From NCBI GenBank assembly GCA_947652115.1, contig OX393562.1, positions 4,044,830 through 4,108,829 of the forward strand: a stretch of 64,000 nt of DNA, given 5' to 3'. Shown piece by piece: positions 49,101 through 63,335 of this stretch; position 1 is the stretch's first letter; each line of letters starts with the position of its first letter. The DNA comes from Blastomussa wellsi. Taxonomy: Eukaryota > Cnidaria > Anthozoa > Scleractinia > Plerogyridae. The notes under the pieces were generated by a model. That model worked only from the letters and a program-made list of their open reading frames with translations. It searched no databases and had not been told where the DNA came from. The position numbers and the translations under genes were made by a program.

Positions 49101-49959
49101 AGATCTTGCATAACCAAGATCTTGCATAACCAATGTCTTGCATAACCAATATCTTGCATTACCAACATCTTCCCTAAACAAGATCTTCCCGAACCAAGAT
49201 CTTCCCTAACCAAGATCTTTCATAACCAAGATCTAGAATTACCAAGATCTCGCATTACCAAGATCTTCCCTAACCAAGATCTTCCCGAACCAATATCTTT
49301 CATAACCAAGATCTTCTCTAACCAAGGTCTTCCCGAACCAAGATCTTCCCTAACGAAGATCTTCCCTAACCAAGATCTTGCATAACAAAGATCTTGCATA
49401 AGCAAGATTTTGCTTTACCAAGATCATGCATAACCAAGATCTTGCATAACGAAGATCTTTCATAACCAAGATCTTGCATAACCAAGATCTTCCTAGATCT
49501 TGCATAACCAAGATCTTCCTTAGGCAAAATCTTGCCTAACCAAGATCTTGCATAACCAAGATCTTGCCTAACCAAGATCTTGCATAACCAAGATCTTGCA
49601 TAACCAAGATATTGCATAACCAAGATCTTGCCTAACCAAGATCTTGCATAACCAAGATCTTGCCTAACCAAGATCTTGCATAACTAAGATCTTCCCTAAC
49701 CAAGATCTTGCATAACCAAGATCATGCATAACCAAGATCTTGCATAACCAAGTTCTTGTATAACCAAGATCTTGCCTAACCAAGATCTTGCATAACCAAG
49801 ATCTTGCCTAACCAAGATCTTGCATAACAAAGATCTTGCATAACCAAGATCTTCCCTAACCAAGATCTTGCATAACCAAGATATTGCATAATTAAGATTT
49901 TCCTTAACCAAGATCTTGCCTAACCAAGATATTGCATAAACAAGATTTTGACTAACCAA
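46136..49959. repeat. Higher-order duplications in the satellite, offsets 2,574-2,776 and 672 bp
   Basis: Blocks at 46136-46351 and 48710-48925 match (offset 2,574), as do 46582-46767 and 49220-49405 (2,638), and 46920-47183 and 49696-49959 (2,776). The rising offset means insertions between them. A further local duplication links 48326-48541 with 48998-49213 (672 bp, exactly 42 units). Confidence 0.75.
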
Positions 49960-50893
49960 GTTCTTGCATAACCAAGATCTTGTCTAACCAAGATATTGCA
50001 TAACCAAGATCTTCCAAAACCAAGTTCTTGCATAACCAAGATCTTCCCTAAAAAACATCTTGTATAACAAAGATCTTCCCTAACCAAGATCTTGCATAAC
50101 CAAGATCTTCCATAACAAAGTTCTTGCATAACCAAGATTTTGCCTAACCAAGATCTTGCTTAACCAAGATCTTGCCTAACCAAGATCTTGCCAACCAAGA
50201 TCTTCCCTAACAAAGAACTTCCCTAAACAAGATCTTGCATAACCAAGATCTTGCATGAACAAGATGTTGCATAACCAAGATCTTGCATAACCAAGATCTT
50301 TCATAGCAAAGATCTTGCATAACCAAGATCTTGCCTAACCAAGATCTTGCATAAGTAAGACTTTCCCTAACCAAGATCTTGCATAACCAAGATCATGCAT
50401 AACCAATATCTTGCATAACCAAGATCTTGCCTAACCAAGATCTTGCATAACCAAGATCTTCCCTAACCAAGATCTTGTATAACAAAGATCTGGCATAACC
50501 AAGAATTTGCCTAACAAAGATGTTGCATAACCAAGATCTTCCCTAACAAAAATCTTGCATAACCAAGTTCTTGCATAAACAAGGTCTTGCATAACCAAGA
50601 TCTTCCTTCAGCAAGATCTTGGCTAACCAAGATTTGCCTAACCAAGATCTTGAATAACCAAGATCTTGCCTAACCAATATCTTGCATAACCAAGATCTTG
50701 CATAACCAAGATATTGCATAACCAATATCTTGCGTAACCAAGATCTTGCATTACCAAGATCTTGCCTAACCAAGATCTTGCATAACAGAGATCTTTCCTA
50801 ACCAAGATCTTGCCTAACCAAGAACTTGCCTAACCAAGATCTTGCATAACCAAGATCTTGTCTAACCAAGATCTTGCATAACCAAGATCTTGC

Positions 50894-52549
50894 CTAACCA
50901 AGATGTTGCATAACCAAGATCTTCCCTAACAAAGATCTTGCATAACCAAGATCATGCATAACCAAGATCTTGCAGAACCAAGATCTTGCATAACCAAGAT
51001 CTGGCATAACCAAGATTTTGCCTAACCAAGATGTTGCATAACCAAGATCTTCCCTAACGAAAATCTTGCATAACCAAGATCTTGCATAACCAAGATCTTC
51101 CTTAAGCAAGATCTTGGCTAACGAAGTTCTCGCATAACCAAGATCTTGCCTAACCAAGATATTGCACAACCAAGATCTTGCATAACCAAGATCTTGGCTA
51201 ACCAAGATATTGCCTAACCAAGATCTTCCCTAACCAAGATCTTCTATAACCAAGATCTTGCATAACCAAGATCTTGCATAACCAAGATGATGCATAACCA
51301 AGATCTTGCATAACCAAGTTCTGGCATAACCAAGATCTTGCATAACAAAGATCTTGCCTAACCAAGAGCTTGCATAACCAAGATCTTGCATAACCAAGAT
51401 CTTGCATAACCAAGATCTTGCATAACCAAGATCATGCATAACCAAGATCTTGCATAACCAAGTTCTTGCATAACCAAGATCTTGCCTAACCAAGATCTTG
51501 CCTAACGAAGATCTTGCATAACCAAGATCTTGCATAACCAAGATCATGCATAAACAAGATCTTGCATAACCAAGTTCTTGCATAACCAAGATCTTGCATA
51601 ACCAAGATCTTGCCTAACCAAGAACTTGCCTAACCAAGATCTTGCATAACCAAGATCTTGCATAACCAAGATCTTGCCTAACCAAGATCTTGCATAACCA
51701 AGATCTTCCCTAACCAAGATCTTGCATAACCAAGATCATGCATAACCAAGATCTTGCATAACCAAGATCTTGCCTAACCAAGATTTTGCATAACCAAGAT
51801 CTTCCCTAACCAAGATCTTGCATAACCAAGATCATGCATAACCAAGATCTTGCATAACCAAGATCTTGCCTAACCAAGATCTTGCATAACCAAGATCTTG
51901 CCTAACCAAGATCTTGCATAACCAAGATCATGCATAACCAAGATCTTGCAGAACCAAGATCTTGCATAACCAAGATATTACCTAACCAAGATCTTGCATA
52001 ACCAAGATCTGGCATAACCAAGATTTTGCCTAACCAAGATGTTGCATAACCAAGATCCTCCCTAACGAAAATCTTGCATAACCAAGATCTTGCATAACCA
52101 AGATCTTCCTTAAGCAAGATCTTGGCTAACGAAGTTCTCGCATAACCAAGATCTTGCCTAACCAAGATATTGCACAACCAAGATCTTGCATAACCAAGAT
52201 CTTGCCTAACCAAGATATTGCCTAACCAAGATCTTCCCTAACCAAGATCTTCTATAACCAAGATCTTGCATAACCAAGATCTTGCATAACCAAGATCATG
52301 CATAACCAAGATCTTGCATAACCAAGTTCTGGCATAACCAAGATCTTGCATAACAAAGATCTTGCCTAACCAAGAGCTTGCATAACCAAGATCTTGCATA
52401 ACCAAGATCTTGCATAACCAAGATCTTGCATAACCAAGATCATGCATAACCAAGATCTTGCATAACCAAGTTCTTGCATAACCAAGATCTTGCCTAACCA
52501 AGATCTTGCCTAACGAAGATCTTGCATAACCAAGATCTTGCCTAACCAA
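50894..52549. repeat. Higher-order duplication in the satellite, 1,008 bp
   Basis: The block at 50894-51589 recurs at 51902-52549 with the same order of variant units (GCAGAACC, GATCTGGCATAACC, CTTCCTTAAGCAAG, GGCTAACGAAG). The offset is 63 whole units. Confidence 0.75.
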
Positions 52550-52618
52550 GAACTTGCCTAACTAAGATCTTTTATAACCAAGATCTTGCATAACAAAGAT
52601 CTTGCATAACCAAGATCT

Positions 52619-52734
52619 TGGTTAGGCAAGATGTTGGTTAGGCAAGATCTTGGTTATGCAATATCCTTGTTATGCAAGATCTTGGTTATGGAAGATCTTG
52701 TTTATGGAAGATCTTGGTTATGCAAGATCTTGGC
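52619..52734 (-). repeat. Inverted satellite block 1
   Basis: About seven units run in the opposite orientation (GGTTAGGCAAGATGTTGG, GGTTATGCAATATCCTTG, GGTTATGGAAGATCTTG and so on) between normally oriented units. The 3' junction is AAGATCTTGGCTAACGAAG. Confidence 0.9.
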
Positions 52735-54420
52735 TAACGAAGTTCTCGCATAACCAAGATCTTGCCTAACCAAGATATTGCATAACCAAGATCTTGCCTA
52801 ACCAAGTTCTTGCATAACCAAGATCTTGCATAACCAAGATCTTGCGTAACCAAGAACTTGCCTAACCAAGATCTTTTATAACCAAGATCTTGCATAACCA
52901 AGATCTTCCCTAACCAAGATCTTGCATAACCAAGATCATGCATAACCAAGATCTTGCCTAACCAAGAAATTGCCTAACCAAGATCTTTTATAACCAAGAT
53001 CTTGCATAACCAAGATCTTCCCTAACCAAGATCTTGCATAACCAAGATCTTGCATAACCAAGATCTTGCCTAACCAAGATCTTTTATAACCAAGATCTTG
53101 CATAACCAAGATCTTCCCTAACCAAGATCTTGCATAACCAAAATCTTGCATAGCCAAGTTCTTGCATAACCAAGATCTTGCATAACCAAGATCTTGCCTA
53201 ACCAAGATCTTGCCTAACCAAGATCTTGCCTAACCAAGATCTTGCATAACCAAGATCTTGCATAACCAAGATCTTGCCTAACCAAGATCTTGCCTAACCA
53301 AGATCATGCATAACCAAGATCTTGCATAACCAAGATCATGCATAACCAAGGTCTTGCATAACCAAGATCTTGCATAACCAAGATCTTGCATAACCAAGAT
53401 CTTGCCTAACCAAGATCTTGCCTAACCAAGATCATGCATAACCAAGATCTTGCATAACCAAGATCATGCCTAACCAAGATCATGCATAACCAAGATCTTG
53501 CACTCCAAGATCTTGCATAACGAAGTTCTTGCATAACCAAGATCTTGCATAACCAAGATCTTGCCTAACCAAGAGCTTGCATAACAAAGATCTTGCATAA
53601 CCAAGATCTTGCCTAACCAAGATCTTGCCTAACCAAGATCTTACCTAACCAAGATCTTGCCTAACCAAGATCTTGCATAACCAAGGTCTTGCATAACCAA
53701 GATCTTGCATAACCAAGATCTTGCCTAACCAAGATCTTGCCTAACCAAGATCTTGCCTAACCAAGATCATGCATAACCAAGATCTTGCATAACCAAGATC
53801 ATGCCTAACCAAGATCTTGCATAACCAAGTTCTTGCATAACCAAGATCTTGGTTAGGCAAGATCTTGGTTATGCAATATCCTTGTTATGCAAGATCTTGG
53901 TTATGGAAGATCTTGGTTATGCAAGATCTTGGCTAACGAAGTTCTCGCATAACCAAGATCTTGCCTAACCAAGATATTGCATAACCAAGATCTTGCCTAA
54001 CCAAGTTCTTGCATAACCAAGATCTTGCATAACCAAGATCTTGCCTAACCAAGAACTTGCCTAACCAAGATCTTTTATAACCAAGATCTTGCATAACCAA
54101 GATCTTCCCTAACCAAGATCTTGCATAACCAAGATCATGCATAACCAAGATCTTGCCTAACCAAGAAATTGCCTAACCAAGATCTTTTATAACCAAGATC
54201 TTGCCTAACCAAGATCTTCCCTAACCAAGATCTTGAATAACCAAGATCTTGCATAACCAAGATCTTGCCTAACCAAGAACTTGCCTAACCAAGATCTTTT
54301 ATAACCAAGATCTTGCATAACCAAGATCTTCCCTAACCAAGATCTTGCATAACCAAGATCTTGCATAGCCAAGTTCTTGCATAACCAAGATCTTGCATAA
54401 CCAAGATCTTGCCTAACCAA
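52734..54420. repeat. Higher-order duplication in the satellite, offset 1,199 bp
   Basis: 52734-52949 and 53933-54148 match unit for unit, each starting just after an inverted block (GGCTAACGAAGTTCTCGC). A further copy lies at 59754-59969, offset 5,821 bp from the second; 54429-54788 and 60250-60609 share that same offset. Confidence 0.75.
53850..53933 (-). repeat. Inverted satellite block 2
   Basis: About five inverted units with the same order of marks as block 1 (ATGCAATATCCTTGTTATGC, then TATGGAAGATC) but missing two units. It has the same GGCTAACGAAG junction. Confidence 0.9.
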
Positions 54421-55560
54421 GATCTTGCCTAACCAAGATCTTGCCTAACCAAGATCTTGCATAACCAAGATCTTGCATAACCAAGATCTTGCCTAACCAA
54501 GATCTTGCCTAACCAAGATCTTGCATAACCAAGATCTTGCATAACCAAGATCATGCATAACCAAGATCTTGCATAACCAAGATCTTGCACAACCAAGTTC
54601 TTGCATAACCAAGATCTTGCATAACCAAGATCTTGCCTAACCAAGATCTTGCATAACCAAGATCTTGCATAACCAAGATCTTGCCTAAACAAGATCTTGC
54701 CTAACCAAAATCTTGCATAAATAAGATCTTGCATAACCAAGATCTTGCATAACCAAGATCTTGGATAACCAAGTTCTTGCATAACCAAGATCTTGCATAA
54801 CCAAGATCTTTCCTAACCAAGAACTTGCCTAACCAAGATCTTGCATAACCAAGATCTTGCATAACCAAGATCTTGCATAACCAAGATCTTTCCTAACCAA
54901 GAACTTGCCTAACCAAGATCTTGCATAACCAAGATTTTGCCTAACCAAGATATTGCATACCCAAATTATTGCATAACCAAGATCTTGCCTAACCAAGATC
55001 TTGCATTAGCAAGATCTTCCGTAACCAAGATCTTGCATAACAAAGATCATGCATAACCAAGATCTTGCATAACCAAGATCTTGCATAACCAAGATCTTGC
55101 ATAACAAAGATCATGCATAACCAAGATCTTGCATAACCAAGATCTTGCATAACCAAGATCATGCATAACCAAGATCTTGCATAACCAAGATATTCCATAA
55201 CCAAATTATTGCATAACCAAGATCTTGCCTAATCAAGATCTTGCATAAGCAAGATCTTCCGTAACCAAGATCTTGCATAACCAAGATCATGCATAACCAA
55301 GATCTTGCATAACCAAGTTCTTGCATAACCAAGATCTTGCATAACCAAGATCTTGCCTAACCAAGAGCTTGCATAACCAAGATCTTGCATAACCAAGATC
55401 TTGCCTAACCAAGATCTTGCCTAACCAAGATCTTGCAAAACCAAGATCTTGCATAACCAAGATCATGCATAACCAAGATCTTGCATAACCAAATTCTTGC
55501 ATAACCAAGATCTTGCATAACCAAGATCTTGCCTAACCAAGATCTTGCATAAGCAAGAAC

Positions 55561-57958
55561 TTCCGTAACCAAGATCTTGCATAACCAAGATCATGCATAA
55601 CCAAGATCTTGCATAACCAAGTTCTTGCATAACCAAGATCTTGCATAACCAAGATCTTGCCTAACCGAGAGCTTGCATAACCAAGATCTTGCATAACCAA
55701 GATCTTGCCTAACCAAGACCTTGCCTAACCAAGATCTTGCATAACCAAGATCTTGCATAACCAAGATCATGCATAACCAAGATCTTGCATAACCAAGTCC
55801 TTGCATAACCAATATCTTGCATAACCAAGATCTTGCCTGACCAAGAACTTGCCTAACCAAGATCTTTTATAACCAAGATTTTGCATAACCAAGATCTTCC
55901 CTAACCAAGATCTTGCATAACCAAGATCATGCATAACCAAGATCTTGCCTAACCAAGAAATTGCCTAACCAAGATCTATTATAACCAAGATCTTGCATAA
56001 CCAAGATCTTCCCTAACCAAGATCTTGCATAACCAAGATCTTGCATAACCAAGAACTTGCCTAACCAAGATCTTTTATAACCAAGATCTTGCATAACCAA
56101 GATCTTCCCTAACCAAGATCTTGCATAACCAAGATCTTGCATAGCCAAGTTCTTGCATAACCAAGATCTTGCCTAACCAAGATCTTGCCTAACCAAGATC
56201 TTGCCTAACCAAGATCTTGCCTAGCCAAGATCTTGCATAACCAAGATCTTGCCTAACCAAGATCTTGCATAACCAAGATCTTGCATAACCAAGATCTTGC
56301 CTAACCAAGATCTTGCCTAGCCAAGATCTTCCATAACCAAGATCTTGCATAACCAAGATCATGCATAACCAAGATCTTGCGCTCCAAGATCTTGCATAAC
56401 GAAGTTCTTGCATAACCAAGATCTTGCATAACCAAGATCTTGCCTAACCAAGAGCTTGCATAACCAAGATCTTGCATAACCAAGATCTTGCCTAACCAAG
56501 ATCTTGCCTAACCAAGATCTTACCTAACCAAGATCTTGCCTAACCAAGATCTTGCATAACCAAGGTCTTGCATAACCAAGATCTTGCATAACCAAGATCT
56601 TGCATAACCAAGATCTTGCCTAACCAAGATCTTGCCTAACCAAGATCATGCATAACCAAGATCTTGCATAACCAAGATCATGCCTAACCAAGATCTTGCA
56701 TAACCAAGTTCTTGCATAACCAAGATCTTGCATAACCAAGATCTTGCATAACCAAGATCTTGCCTAACCAAGATCTTGCATAACCAAGATCATGCATAAC
56801 CAAGATCTTGCATAACCAAGTTCTTGCATAACCAAGATCTTGCATAACCAAGATCTTGCCTAACCGAGAGCTTGCATAACCAAGATCTTGCATAACCAAG
56901 ATCTTGCCTAACCAAGACCTTGCCTAACCAAGATCTTGCATAACCAAGATCTTGCATAACCAAGATCATGCATAACCAAGATCTTGCATAACCAAGTCCT
57001 TGCATAACCAATATCTTGTATAACCAAGATCTTGCCTGACCAAGAACTTGCCTAACCAAGATCTTTTATAACCAAGATTTTGCATAACCAAGATCTTCCC
57101 TAACCAAGATCTTGCATAACCAAGATCATGCATAACCAAGATCTTGCCTAACCAAGAAATTGCCTAACCAAGATCTATTATAACCAAGATCTTGCATAAC
57201 CAAGATCTTCCCTAACCAAGATCTTGCATAACCAAGATCTTGCATAACCAAGAACTTGCCTAACCAAGATCTTTTATAACCAAGATCTTGCATAACCAAG
57301 ATCTTCCCTAACCAAGATCTTGCATAACCAAGATCTTGCATAGCCAAGTTCTTGCATAACCAAGATCTTGCCTAACCAAGATCTTGCCTAACCAAGATCT
57401 TGCCTAACCAAGATCTTGCCTAGCCAAGATCTTGCATAACCAAGATCTTGCCTAACCAAGATCTTGCATAACCAAGATCTTGCATAACCAAGATCTTGCC
57501 TAACCAAGATCTTGCCTAGCCAAGATCTTCCATAACCAAGATCTTGCATAACCAAGATCATGCATAACCAAGATCTTGCGCTCCAAGATCTTGCATAACG
57601 AAGTTCTTGCATAACCAAGATCTTGCATAACCAAGATCTTGCCTAACCAAGAGCTTGCATAACCAAGATCTTGCATAACCAAGATCTTGCCTAACCAAGA
57701 TCTTGCCTAACCAAGATCTTACCTAACCAAGATCTTGCCTAACCAAGATCTTGCATAACCAAGGTCTTGCATAACCAAGATCTTGCATAACCAAGATCTT
57801 GCATAACCAAGATCTTGCCTAACCAAGATCTTGCCTAACCAAGATCATGCATAACCAAGATCTTGCATAACCAAGATCATGCCTAACCAAGATCTTGCAT
57901 AACCAAGTTCTTGCATAACCAAGATCTTGCATAACCAAGATCTTGCATAACCAAGATC
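55561..57958. repeat. Higher-order tandem duplication in the satellite, 1,199 bp
   Basis: About 55,561-56,759 and 56,760-57,958 are nearly identical, including rare marks such as CTTGCGCTCCAAGATC and GATCTATTATAACC. The length is one base short of 75 units, so a single-base deletion is carried in the repeat. Confidence 0.8.
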
Positions 57959-59652
57959 TTGCCTAACCAAGATGTTGCATAACCAAGATCTTCCCTAACA
58001 AAGATCTTGCATAACCAAGATCATGCATAACCAAGATCTTGTATAACCAAGACCTTGCACAACCAAGATCTTGCATAACCACGATTTGGCATAACCAAGA
58101 TTTTCCCTAACGAAAATCTTGCATAACCAAGATCTTCCTTAAGCAAGATCTTGGCTAACGAAGTTCTCGCATAACCAAGATCTTGCCTAACCAAGATATT
58201 GCACAACCAAGATCTTGCATAACCAAGATCTTGCCTAACCAAGATATTGCCTAACCAAGATCTTCCCTAACCAAGATCTTCTATAACCAAGATCTTGCAT
58301 AACCAAGATCTTCCATAACCAAGATCTTGCATAACCAAGATCTTGCATAACCAAGATCTTGCATAACAAGGATATTGCCTAACCAAGATCTTGCCTAACC
58401 AAGATCTTGCATAACCAAGATCTTGCATAACCAAGATCATGCATAACCAAGATCTTGCATAACCAAGATCATGCATAAGCAAGACCTTGCATAACCAAGA
58501 TATTCCATAACCAAATTATTGCATAACCAAGATCTTGCCTAACCAAGATCTTGCCTAACCAAGATCTTGCATAACCAAGGTCTTGCATAACCAAAATCTT
58601 GCATAACCAAGATCTTGCATAACCAAGATCTTGCCTAACCAAGATCTTGCCTAACCAAGATCATGCATAACCAAGATCTTGCATAACCAAGATCATGCCT
58701 AACCAAGATCTTGCATAACCAAGATCTTGCATAACCAAGATCTTGCATAGCCAAGTTCTTGCATAACCAAGATCTTGCATAACCAAGATCTTGCCTAACC
58801 AAGATCTTGCCTAACCAAGATCTTGCCTAACCAAGATCTTGCATAACCAAGATCTTGCATAACCAAGATCTTGCCTAACCAAGATCTTTTATAACCAAGA
58901 TCTTGCATAACCAAGATCTTCCCTAACCAAGATCTTGCATAACCAAGATCTTGCATAGCCAAGTTCTTGCATAACCAAGATCTTGCATAACCAAGATCTT
59001 GCCTAACCAAGATCTTGCCTAACCAAGATCTTGCCTAACCAAGATCTTGCATAACCAAGATCTTGCATAACCAAGATCTTGCCTAACCAAGATCTTGCCT
59101 AACCAAGATCATGCATAACCAAGATCTTGCATAACCAAGATCATGCATAACCAAGGTCTTGCATAACCAAGATCTTGCATAACCAAGATCTTGCATAACC
59201 AAGATCTTGCCTAACCAAGATCTTGCCTAACCAAGATCATGCATAACCAAGATCTTGCATAACCAAGATCATGCCTAACCAAGATCATGCATAACCAAGA
59301 TCTTGCACTCCAAGATCTTGCATAACGAAGTTCTTGCATAACCAAGATCTTGCATAACCAAGATCTTGCCTAACCAAGAGCTTGCATAACCAAGATCTTG
59401 CATAACCAAGATCTTGCCTAACCAAGATCTTGCCTAACCAAGATCTTACCTAACCAAGATCTTGCCTAACCAAGATCTTGCATAACCAAGGTCTTGCATA
59501 ACCAAGATCTTGCATAACCAAGATCTTGCCTAACCAAGATCTTGCCTAACCAAGATCTTGCCTAACCAAGATCATGCATAACCAAGACCTTGCATAACCA
59601 AGATCATGCCTAACCAAGATCTTGCATAACCAAGTTCTTGCATAACCAAGAT

Positions 59653-59754
59653 CTTGGTTAGGCAAGATCTTGGTTATGCAATATCCTTGTTATGCAAGAT
59701 CTTGGTTATGGAAGATCTTGTTTATGGAAGATCTTGGTTATGCAAGATCTTGGC
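59653..59754 (-). repeat. Inverted satellite block 3
   Basis: About six inverted units with the same marks, including the TTTATGGAAGATC unit of block 1 that block 2 lacks. It has the same junction. Confidence 0.9.
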
Positions 59755-62297
59755 TAACGAAGTTCTCGCATAACCAAGATCTTGCCTAACCAAGATATTG
59801 CATAACCAAGATCTTGCCTAACCAAGTTCTTGCATAACCAAGATCTTGCATAACCAAGATCTTGCCTAACCAAGAACTTGCCTAACCAAGATCTTTTATA
59901 ACCAAGATCTTGCATAACCAAGATCTTCCCTAACCAAGATCTTGCATAACCAAGATCATGCATAACCAAGATCTTGCCTAACCAAGAAATTGCCTAACCA
60001 AGATCTTTTATAACCAAGATCTTGCATAACCAAGATCTTCCCTAACCAAGATCTTGCATAACCAAGATCTTGCATAACCAAGATCTTGCCTAACCAAGAA
60101 CTTGCCTAACCAAGATCTTTTATAACCAAGATCTTGCATAACCAAGATCTTCCCTAACCAAGATCTTGCATAACCAAGATCTTGCATAGCCAAGTTCTTG
60201 CATAACCAAGATCTTGCATAACCAAGATCTTGCCTAACCAAGATCTTGCCTAACCAAGATCTTGCCTAACCAAGATCTTGCATAACCAAGATCTTGCATA
60301 ACCAAGATCTTGCCTAACCAAGATCTTGCCTAACCAAGATCTTGCATAACCAAGATCTTGCATAACCAAGATCATGCATAACCAAGATCTTGCATAACCA
60401 AGATCTTGCACAACCAAGTTCTTGCATAACCAAGATCTTGCATAACCAAGATCTTGCCTAACCAAGATCTTGCATAACCAAGATCTTGCATAACCAAGAT
60501 CTTGCCTAAACAAGATCTTGCCTAACCAAAATCTTGCATAAATAAGATCTTGCATAACCAAGATCTTGCATAACCAAGATCTTGGATAACCAAGTTCTTG
60601 CATAACCAAGATCTTGCATAACCAAGATCTTTCCTAACCAAGAACTTGCCTAACCAAGATCTTGCATAACCAAGATCTTGCATAACCAAGATCTTGCATA
60701 ACCAAGATCTTTCCTAACCAAGAACTTGCCTAACCAAGATCTTGCATAACCAAGATTTTGCCTAACCAAGATATTGCATACCCAAATTATTGCATAACCA
60801 AGATCTTGCCTAACCAAGATCTTGCATTAGCAAGATCTTCCGTAACCAAGATCTTGCATAACAAAGATCATGCATAACCAAGATCTTGCATAACCAAGAT
60901 CTTGCATAACCAAGATCTTGCATAACAAAGATCTTGCCTAACCAAGAGCTTGCATAACCAAGATCTTGCATAACCAAGATCTTGCCTAACCAAGATCTTG
61001 CCTAACCAAGATCCTGCCTAACCAAGATCTTGCATAACCAAGATCTTACATAACCAAGATCTTGCATAACCAAGATCTTGCATAACCAAGATCTTGCATA
61101 ACCAAGATCTTGCCTAACCAAGATCTTGCCTAACCAAGATCATGCATAACAAAGATCTTGCATAACCAAGATCATGCCTAACCAAGATCTTGCATAACCA
61201 AGTTCTTGCATAACCAAGATCTTGCATAACCAAGATCTTGCCTAACCAAGATCTTGCCTAACCAAGATCTTGCCTAACCAAGATCTTGCATAACCAAGAT
61301 CTTGCATAACCAAGATCTTGCCTAACCAAGAACTTGCCTAACCAAGATCTTTTATAACCAAGATCTTGCATAACCAAGATCTTCCCTAACCAAGATCTTG
61401 CATAACCAAGATCTTGCATAGCCAAGTTCTTGCATAACCAAGATCTTGCATAACCAAGATCTTGCCTAACCAAGATCTTGCCTAACCAAGATCTTGCCTA
61501 ACCAAGATCTTGCATAACCAAGATCTTGCATAACCAAGATCTTGCATAACCAAGATCTTGCCTAACCAAGATCTTGCCTAACCAAGATCTTGCCTAACCA
61601 AGATCTTGCATAACCAAGATCTTGCCTAACCAAGATGTTGCATAACCAAGATCTTCCCTAACAAAGATCTTGCATAACCAAGATCATGCATAACCAAGAT
61701 CTTGCAGAACCAAGATCTTGCACAACCAAGATCTTGCATAACCACGATCTGGCATAACCAAGATTTTCCCTAACGAAAATCTTGCATAACCAAGATCTTC
61801 CTTAAGCAAGATCTTGGCTAACGAAGTTCTCGCATAACCAAGATCTTGCCTAACCAAGATATTGCACAACCAAGATCTTGCATAACCAAGATCTTGCCTA
61901 ACCAAGATATTGCCTAACCAAGATCTTCCCTAACCAAGATCTTCTATAACCAAGATCTTGCATAACCAAGATCTTCCATAACCAAGATCTTCCATAACCA
62001 AGATCTTGCATAACCAAGATCTTGCATAACAAGGATATTGCCTAACCAAGATCTTGCCTAACCAAGATCTTGCATAACCAAGATCTTGCATAACCAAGAT
62101 CATGCATAACCAAGATCTTGCATAACCAAGATCTTGCATAACCAAGATCTTGCCTAACCAAGAACTTGCCTAACCAAGATCTTGCATAACCAAGATCTTG
62201 CATAACCAAGATCTTGCCTAACCAAGATCTTGCATAACCAAGATCTTGCCTAACCAAGATATTCCATAACCAAATTATTGCATAACCAAGATCTTGC

Positions 62298-63335
62298 CTA
62301 ACCAAGATCTTGCATAAGCAAGATCTTCCGTAACCAAGATCTTGCATAACCAAGATCATGCATAACCAAGATCTTGCATAACCAAGTTCTTGCATAACCA
62401 AGATCTTGCATAACAAAGAGCTTGCATAACCAAGATCTTGCATAACCAAGATCTTGCCTAACCAAGATCTTGCCTAACCAAGATCTTGCAAAACCAAGAT
62501 CTTGCATAACCAAGATCATGCATAACCAAGATCTTGCATAACCAAGTTCTTACATAACCAAGATCTTGCCTAACCAAGAACTTACCTAACTAAGATCTTT
62601 TATAACCATGATCTTGCATAACAAAGATCTTGCATAACCAAGATCATGCATAACCAAGATATTGCATAACCAAGTCCTTGCATAACCAAGATCTTGCATA
62701 ACCAAGATCTTGCCAAACCAATATCTTGCCTAACCAAGATCTTGCATAACCAAGATCTTGCCTAACCAAGATGTTGCCTGACCAATATCTTCCATAACCA
62801 AGATCTTGCCTAACCAAGATGTTGCATAACCAAGATCTTCCCTAACAAAGATCTTGCATAACAAAGATCATGCATAACCAAGATCTTACAGAACCTTGAT
62901 CTTGCATAACCAAGATATTCCCTAACCAAGTTCTTGAATAACCAAGATCTGGCATAACCAAGACTTTGCCTAACCAAGATGTTGCATAACCAAGATCTTC
63001 CCTAACGAAAATCCTGCATAACCAAGATCTTCCTTAAGCAAGATCTTGGCTAACGAAGTTTTCGCATAACCAAGATCTTGCCTAACCAAGATATTGCACA
63101 ACCAAGATCTTGCCTAACCAAGATCTTGCATAAGCAAGATCTTCCGTAACCAAGATCTTGCATAACCAAGATCATGCATAACCAAGATCTTGCATAACCA
63201 AGTTCTTGCATAACCAAGATCTTGCATAACCAAGAGCTTGCATAACCAAGATCTTGCATAACCAAGATCTTGCCTAACCAAGATCTTGCCTAACCAAGAT
63301 CTTGCAAAACCAAGTTCTTGCATAACCAAGATCAT
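62298..63335. repeat. Higher-order duplication in the satellite, 816 bp
   Basis: 62298-62519 and 63114-63335 carry the same variant order, and the following segments (TTACATAACC, CTTTTATAACCATG, GATGTTGCCT) also recur. The offset is exactly 51 units. Confidence 0.7.
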
